Shown here: piece by piece, positions 41,028-45,070 of the stretch
Numbering within the stretch: the stretch's first letter is position 1
How the letters are laid out: every line of letters starts with the position of its first letter
The notes under the pieces: model-generated
Told to the model about the DNA's origin: nothing
Databases searched by the model: none
The model's input: only the letters and a program-made list of their open reading frames with translations
NCBI GenBank assembly: GCA_021816465.1
Contig: JAKAYF010000008.1
Location: 1-45,070, forward strand
Length of the DNA: 45,070 nt
Source of the DNA: Nitrospirota bacterium
GTDB lineage: Bacteria > Nitrospirota > Leptospirillia > Leptospirillales > Leptospirillaceae
Direction: 5' to 3'
Translations under genes and position numbers: made by a program

Positions 41028-41578
41028 TTGGATAACAAGTTCGAATCAATGGATACCACACTTGTTGTCGCAAAAGTAGGGCGTTCTTGGGGACTGAAAG
41101 GTTTTTTTTTGCTCATTCACTGAGCGACAATCCTGACCGCTTTCACAACGATGTTGGTTCGACATTCGTTCTTAAGTCTCCGACAGGAGTTCTTGAGCCG
41201 AGAAAGCTTCTTGAGTGCAGACAAACGGAAGGGAAGGGTTCCTTTCTCCTGAAACTGGAGGGGATTGATTCTCCAGAGTCTGTCAAGGAGCGTTCCGGGT
41301 GGTCGATATGTTTGGGAAATGCAGCCCCCTGGGTTCCGGTCGAAGAAGATGTTTTTCTCATATCCGATCTGGAGGGGATGTCTGTGATAGATGTTGACTC
41401 CGGACAGGCAGTCGGGGTTGTTTCGGGGTTTTATGAGCGACCTGGTCAGGATATCCTGTCGGTAGACTCAAAAGGGACAGAGGTGTTGATTCCGTTTGTG
41501 GAGCCCCTGGTCCCGATTGTTGACCGAAAAGCCAGGGAGGTTCATGTTCGGTGGAAGATCTTAGATCCTTTGGCCTGA
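41028..41578 (+). CDS. rimM: Ribosome maturation factor RimM, split by a -1 frameshift at a T9 run
   Basis: RimM assists 30S head assembly around S19. The 5' part begins at TTG 41028 (CGGGAGG six bases upstream) and reads DTTLVVAKVGRSWGLKGFF, the conserved RimM N terminus, then hits TGA at 41121-41123. The remainder continues in the -1 frame as FAHSLSDNPDRF... through ISDLEGMSVIDVDSGQAVGVVSGFYERPGQDIL and VLIPFVEPLVPIVDRKAREV (PRC-barrel domain) to 41578. The switch is at nine T (41102-41110), which contains the slippery heptamer T TTT TTT. A -1 slip gives GLKGFFFAHSLSDNPDRF, exactly the spacing of GLKGEVKVHPLTDFPERF-type RimM proteins. It may be programmed, corrected by transcript slippage, a real mutation or a base-calling error. 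The end overlaps trmD. Confidence 0.85.
41102..41110 (+). promoter_or_regulatory. Slippery T9 tract in rimM
   Basis: Nine consecutive T read as GGT TTT TTT TTG in the start frame. Re-reading one T yields GGT TTT TTT TTT GCT and joins the two rimM frames. Ten T in the genome, or in slipped mRNA, would do the same. Confidence 0.7.
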
Positions 41579-42342
41579 TTACGCTTTTCCCGGACGCTCT
41601 TGCAGGAATGCTTGATTTCAGTATTTTAAAGAGAGCCAAGGAAAAAAATCTGGTTCGGTACCATCTCTGGAATCTGCGGGACTTTGGTACGGGGCGTTAT
41701 CGCTCAACGGACGACTATCCCTATGGTGGTGGTTCGGGGATGATCCTGCGCCCTGATCCCATTTTCAGAGCAACGAGGGTGGCCTGTGCATCCCTTGCGG
41801 GGATGGATCCATCGCCTGAAGGTAGCGTGAGGCTTGTCTATCCTTCACCACAGGGAGCGGTCTTTACTCAGTCTGTGGCATGGGAATGGGCAAATGATCC
41901 GCGTCCCGTCCTGTTTTTGTGCGGTCACTATGAAGGGATCGATGAACGCGTATTGATGGCGCATCCATTCGAAGAGTGGTCGATTGGTGATTATGTTTTG
42001 ACCGGAGGAGAGATCCCGGCTCTTGCCATGATTGATGCTGTGGTAAGATTGATCCCGGGGGTTTTGTCAGACCACCAGTCTGTATTGACAGAGACCTTTT
42101 CTGCTGCTGACGAGTTTGATTTTCCACAATATACTCGTCCCCCGGATTATGAGGGGATGGCGGTTCCCGAAGTTCTTCTTTCGGGACATCATCTTCGTAT
42201 TCAGCAGTATCGCTCTGAAAAAGCACGTGAAAAGAGAGATCGGGTTCGCCCGGATCTCCGGGCCATTTCCAGAAAAAAATCAGAAATGGCTATTGCCCCT
42301 CAAGAACAACAAGAAAGGATTAACGGTAATGAATGTCATTGA
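41551..42342 (+). CDS. trmD: tRNA (guanine-N1)-methyltransferase TrmD
   Basis: TrmD methylates G37 of tRNAs with SAM and prevents +1 frameshifting. It is a SPOUT enzyme of 263 residues with [36 protein letters not shown] and [22 protein letters not shown], the trefoil-knot SAM site. GTG 41551 lies inside the rimM 3' end with GGGAGG ten bases upstream; this start gives LITLFPD soon after the N terminus, as usual. The 3' end overlaps the rplS start by 14 bases. In this operon frame fidelity would be of special interest given the rimM frameshift. Confidence 0.96.
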   Translation: MEDLRSFGLITLFPDALAGMLDFSILKRAKEKNLVRYHLWNLRDFGTGRYRSTDDYPYGGGSGMILRPDPIFRATRVACASLAGMDPSPEGSVRLVYPSPQGAVFTQSVAWEWANDPRPVLFLCGHYEGIDERVLMAHPFEEWSIGDYVLTGGEIPALAMIDAVVRLIPGVLSDHQSVLTETFSAADEFDFPQYTRPPDYEGMAVPEVLLSGHHLRIQQYRSEKAREKRDRVRPDLRAISRKKSEMAIAPQEQQERINGNECH

Positions 42343-42691
42343 TCAAGTTGAACAGCTCTATATGAAGGAAAATCCTCCGGAGGCAAGAATCGGGGAGACA
42401 GTTCGTGTTCACCTCAAGATCGTCGAGGGTGAAAAAGAGCGAATTCAGGTTTTTGAAGGAGTCGTTATCGCTCTGAGAGGCGGCGGTACCCGGTCGATGA
42501 TGACTGTCAGGAAGATTTCCTTCGGTGTTGGCGTGGAGCGCATCTTTCCCCTGCACTCTCCTCAGATCATTAAGATTGAGCGGGTGAGAGTCGGAAAAGT
42601 CAGAAGGGCGAAGCTCTACTTCCTGAGGACCAAAAAAGGTAAGGCGGCAAGACTGAAGGAAGTTGAGACCCGCAGGGAACCTAAAGCCTAG
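42329..42691 (+). CDS. rplS: 50S ribosomal protein L19
   Basis: 120 residues: [48 protein letters not shown] then [29 protein letters not shown] and the basic tail [13 protein letters not shown], all typical of L19. The track ORF starts at 42116 inside trmD; ATG 42329 after AAAGGA is right. Completes the rpsP-rimM-trmD-rplS order and overlaps rnhB. Confidence 0.96.
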   Translation: MNVIDQVEQLYMKENPPEARIGETVRVHLKIVEGEKERIQVFEGVVIALRGGGTRSMMTVRKISFGVGVERIFPLHSPQIIKIERVRVGKVRRAKLYFLRTKKGKAARLKEVETRREPKA

Positions 42692-43349
42692 TTTTACCGT
42701 GCACAAACTGCCGGACGGTTCCCTTGAGCAATCTCTTCAGGCGAAGGGCTTTTACAGAATCGCAGCAGTTGATGAGGTCGGTCGGGGAGCTATTGCCGGT
42801 CCCGTTGTTGTTTCATGCGTGGTTCTGACTCCTTCGATCCAGGATTTCAGCGGTCTTGGGATCACTGACTCAAAAATGCTGGCACCTGCGGCTCGGGAGC
42901 GTATTTTCAAGTATCTTTCCAGATGGGCTCCCAGCTATGGTTTTGGTGAATCGTCCGTTGAAGAGATTGATGCGATCAATATCAGGGAAGCGACTTTTTT
43001 GGCGATGACGAGGGCCCTCGCTTCTTTAAAAGAGATCCCTGACCTGCTGCTTGTTGACGGAAACGAATCGATTCCGATCCGTTTCCTCTCCGGTACTCCT
43101 TATGAAAGTCTTGAACAGCTTTCCGTCATCGGCGGTGACCGCTGCGTTCTCTCCATTGCTGCCGCTTCCATAATGGCAAAAGTCACACGTGACCGTCTGA
43201 TGGTTGCTTGCGATCTTTCCTATCCGGATTATTGTTTTGCAAAGAACAAAGGCTATGGCACACCTGAACATAGGGACCAAATGAGGAAAAATGGTCTCAC
43301 CCCCTTGCACCGCAAAACCTTTTCCCGGACTTTTCTCTCACCAAAATGA
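42663..43349 (+). CDS. rnhB: Ribonuclease HII
   Basis: RNase HII cuts RNA/DNA hybrids and embedded ribonucleotides. Catalytic motifs: [17 protein letters not shown] (first two acidic residues), [23 protein letters not shown] (third Asp) and [17 protein letters not shown], then [17 protein letters not shown] (the KGYGT tail is standard). About 228 residues. The start is uncertain: TTG 42663, inside rplS after GAAGGA, or GTG 42699, which gives a more usual N-terminal length but has no clear ribosome binding site. Follows rplS as in many genomes. Confidence 0.95.
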   Translation: MRPAGNLKPSFTVHKLPDGSLEQSLQAKGFYRIAAVDEVGRGAIAGPVVVSCVVLTPSIQDFSGLGITDSKMLAPAARERIFKYLSRWAPSYGFGESSVEEIDAINIREATFLAMTRALASLKEIPDLLLVDGNESIPIRFLSGTPYESLEQLSVIGGDRCVLSIAAASIMAKVTRDRLMVACDLSYPDYCFAKNKGYGTPEHRDQMRKNGLTPLHRKTFSRTFLSPK

Positions 43350-43395
43350 CGCTCGCTCTTATCCTGTTTTTCTCGAAAACTATTTGCTTTTGGGA

Positions 43396-43429
43396 GATTG
43401 TATTTTGAGCTCTCGTTCCGGATACAATC
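43396..43429. repeat. 8-bp inverted repeat upstream of ftsX-like gene
   Basis: GATTGTAT (43396-43403) and ATACAATC (43422-43429) are exact reverse complements with 18 bases between them, in the 129-base gap after rnhB. It could be an operator or a weak hairpin. Confidence 0.3.
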
Positions 43430-43478
43430 AAGATAGCGCCAAATGCTCTCAAACCTTTGCTCAGGGGAATCTTCAGGG

Positions 43479-44339
43479 ATGATTAGATCGTACTCTTTTC
43501 TCAGGCAATTTATTTCGATCATCTTCTTTTCCCTTTTTTTTTCAATTTTTCTTTGGGGAGTCTCATCATTTCTGATGATGGAGAAGATCAGGCATTCTTC
43601 CCTGGAAAATACGCATATGGTCATTGTTCTCGACCAGAACACGACAAATGCTGACTATCAAAAAATCTATGGACAGCTATCGTTTATAACGACCAGTATC
43701 AAGCCATTGTCTCTTGATGAAGTGAATCAGTTTGCCCGCTCATCTTCAGGTTCGCGCCTTTCTGATTCAGGAAAAAAAATGATCCTCCTGAATCTTCTGA
43801 TGGGAAAAAACGCGGCAGGGCAAAGAGTCACTCTTTCCGAACAGATCCTTTCCGTGCATAAAATTCTTGAGGGCAACAAACATGTTCTCCTGGTCGAGGA
43901 CAATTTGCCATGGGCTGAAAAGCTTGATTCCCTTGATGCCTTGATGGTGCATGCTAAACGGGCCGGAATGATGCTTTTTGGACTTTTTCTCTTGTTATTG
44001 CTTCTTTTTTGGAGTTTTCTTTTTCCCGCCCGGGAAAAAGTTGAGGATTCCATGGAACATCAAGAGAAGTCCTTTTGGAAAAATTCGCCTTCAGCTCCGG
44101 CATTATCCTCAGGACAAGGGTTGCGCCTGGGGTTCTTTTCCGCCTTGGGAGCCTGTATCCTTCTTTTTCTGGCTCACCCGGCTCTTTATAGCCCCTCGCT
44201 GGACCCATTCGTTTCAGCAGGTCCTGCGGGCATTCATTCAACTTGGGCTTATTATTTCTTTTCTTTTCCGGTTATGGGCGGGGGGCTTGGGTGGCTGTCT
44301 TTTCAGTTGGGAAAAATCTGGCGCAGGGTATTGCACTGA
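43479..44339 (+). CDS. ftsX: FtsX-like division protein
   Basis: A four-helix membrane protein of the FtsX shape: one helix near the N terminus (FISIIFFSLFFSIFLWGVSSFL), an extracytoplasmic domain starting with beta-strand-like HMVIVLDQNTTNADYQKIYGQLSFI, then three helices (MMLFGLFLLLLLLFWSFLF, GFFSALGACILLFLAHPAL and AYYFFSFPVMGGGLGWLSF). FtsX works with the ATPase FtsE to activate septal peptidoglycan hydrolases through EnvC or PcsB. The downstream overlapping gene is EnvC-like, which supports the call. No ftsE is next to it. ATG 43479 is preferred to 43443 because it opens shortly before the first helix; AGGGGAA is upstream. Sequence conservation is low, so this rests on topology and context. 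Confidence 0.6.
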   Translation: MIRSYSFLRQFISIIFFSLFFSIFLWGVSSFLMMEKIRHSSLENTHMVIVLDQNTTNADYQKIYGQLSFITTSIKPLSLDEVNQFARSSSGSRLSDSGKKMILLNLLMGKNAAGQRVTLSEQILSVHKILEGNKHVLLVEDNLPWAEKLDSLDALMVHAKRAGMMLFGLFLLLLLLFWSFLFPAREKVEDSMEHQEKSFWKNSPSAPALSSGQGLRLGFFSALGACILLFLAHPALYSPSLDPFVSAGPAGIHSTWAYYFFSFPVMGGGLGWLSFQLGKIWRRVLH

Positions 44340-45070
44340 TCCTTCTTTCTTCTTTTCTTGCTCCTTGTATTGATGTATCCCTTGCATCAGAGACCCGTCA
44401 TTCGATCAGGGCGTTGCAGAAGGAGCTGGATCAGCATCGCATCGAGTATAAAAGATTAAGGAGAGAGTGGATCCTGAATCATAAAAAAGAAATCCGATTC
44501 CGTACCAAAGGACAGGATTTAAGGTATAGAATCCTTGAACTGAAAATGGACAAGGAGAACCTGCACGTCAAAATTGAAAATGCCAGAATTAACCTCATCA
44601 GGATGAACCGGAAGCTTGGCCTGATCAATACCAGGATCTCCTCCGAGAAAGTATTGCTTGAAAACGACCGGGACCAGTTGAAAAAAACCCGATTTGCCTA
44701 TCTCTCTGATGCTTTGAAGGGGTATCTTGTCCAGCTTGACCAAGCCCCTTCGCCTCTCTTTTTCAGGGTTGCACTACTCTCTCTTTCTTCCCGTCAAAGC
44801 GCACTTTCCAGAAGAATAGACATAGAGAGGGATCATGAGATCAAGTCTCTTGATGAGCTCGCTTTGTGGCGGAAGAAAAAAAATCGGCTTTTATCCGAAA
44901 GAAAAAGGACGATCCGAAAGGAATCTCAAGAAAGAGCAAGAATGAATTCCATGCGGGGTGAACTTGCCCATCTCCTAGCAATGGAACGGAAGTTAAAGAA
45001 AAATGATACACGCATTCAGATAAAAAAAAGACACTTGCTGCATCTGATCCAGCATCTTGAGGCAGAGATC
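44291..45070 (+). CDS. EnvC-like coiled-coil protein, N-terminal part (runs off window)
   Basis: This frame is missing from the ORF track because it has no stop before the window end. From GTG 44291, with a G-rich site just upstream, it reads MAVFSVGKNLAQGIALILLSSFLAPCIDVSLASETR, a signal peptide, then a long Lys/Glu/Arg/Leu-rich coiled coil (ALQKELDQHRIEYKRLRREW, NARINLIRMNRKLGLINTRISSEK, ELAHLLAMERKLKKND) with a shorter helical interruption around LSDALKGYLVQLDQAPSPLFF. This is the N-terminal layout of EnvC/PcsB-type murein hydrolase activators; the expected LytM/M23 domain would lie beyond the window. It overlaps the ftsX-like gene by 49 bases, indicating coupling. Confidence 0.7.
   Translation, partial: MAVFSVGKNLAQGIALILLSSFLAPCIDVSLASETRHSIRALQKELDQHRIEYKRLRREWILNHKKEIRFRTKGQDLRYRILELKMDKENLHVKIENARINLIRMNRKLGLINTRISSEKVLLENDRDQLKKTRFAYLSDALKGYLVQLDQAPSPLFFRVALLSLSSRQSALSRRIDIERDHEIKSLDELALWRKKKNRLLSERKRTIRKESQERARMNSMRGELAHLLAMERKLKKNDTRIQIKKRHLLHLIQHLEAEI

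Noticed and set aside
42116-42328. N-terminal extension of L19
   Set aside because: Lies entirely within trmD; ATG 42329 gives an ordinary L19.
1-45070. CRISPR array, tRNA or rRNA genes, integrase or phage genes
   Set aside because: No regularly spaced direct repeats, no tRNA-like T-loop/acceptor pairs and no rRNA sequence were seen; the only mobile-element traces are the IS605-type relics.

Overview
The window is bacterial chromosome, densely coded, about half G+C by eye, and mostly housekeeping genes with short gaps, overlapping start/stop codons and frequent GTG/TTG starts. The gene set suggests a Nitrospirota bacterium of the acidophilic iron-oxidising Leptospirillum type. The main hints are a PRC-barrel/Rieske protein next to a cytochrome b with a fused cytochrome c tail, a caspase-like lipoprotein and relics of IS200/IS605 elements. 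This placement is inference; no marker gene was searched.

Layout. 1-7.7 kb (+): a 5'-truncated M16 peptidase, pdxJ, a 376-base structured non-coding stretch, acpS, nnr, a family 4 uracil-DNA glycosylase, a LapA-like membrane protein and mutS. 7.7-8.5 kb: a poorly coding gap with a doubtful or decayed minus-strand ORF. 8.5-11.8 kb: a hypothetical acidic protein, an exported beta-propeller-like protein and fabI. 12.0-14.4 kb: a two-gene cytochrome bc module. 14.4-15.6 kb: a thioredoxin-like protein, a DUF6132-like membrane protein, a RidA protein and rpmB. 15.9-20.6 kb: a GGDEF protein, recG, a small unknown and ppx/gppA. 20.6-23.6 kb: accessory DNA with two IS605-type relics, an orphan LuxR-type regulator and a TPR protein. 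23.6-29.6 kb: a CCA-adding/poly(A) polymerase-family gene, a thioredoxin-like lipoprotein, an RND permease and a lipoprotein. 29.7-35.9 kb: a Fur-family regulator, small lipoproteins, a Sel1/caspase-like lipoprotein, an exported Kelch protein, a SAM hydroxide adenosyltransferase and an ICMT-like membrane protein. 36.1-45.07 kb: rpsA, sppA, an HU/IHF gene, ffh, rpsP, rimM, trmD, rplS, rnhB, an ftsX-like gene and the start of an EnvC-like gene that runs off the window.

How the genes work together. The right-hand block is a translation/secretion cluster (ribosomal protein S1, SRP protein, S16-RimM-TrmD-L19, RNase HII). The bc module is expected to move electrons between quinol and c-type cytochromes. 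The ftsX/envC-like pair would control septal peptidoglycan hydrolysis. DNA repair is represented by udg, mutS and recG.

Most notable observations: (1) rimM is split by a run of nine T that forms a perfect -1 slippery heptamer, and a -1 shift restores the exact expected protein; (2) three separate IS200/IS605-superfamily relics occur without any intact transposase, two of them as omega-RNA/end-like sequence directly upstream of acpS and of the CCA/poly(A) polymerase gene, and one whose right end supplies the stop codon of ppx; (3) the cytochrome b has PAWY in place of the PEWY quinol-site motif; (4) a membrane-anchored Sel1-caspase protein keeps its His/Cys dyad; (5) a 13-bp perfect inverted repeat overlaps the rpmB promoter.
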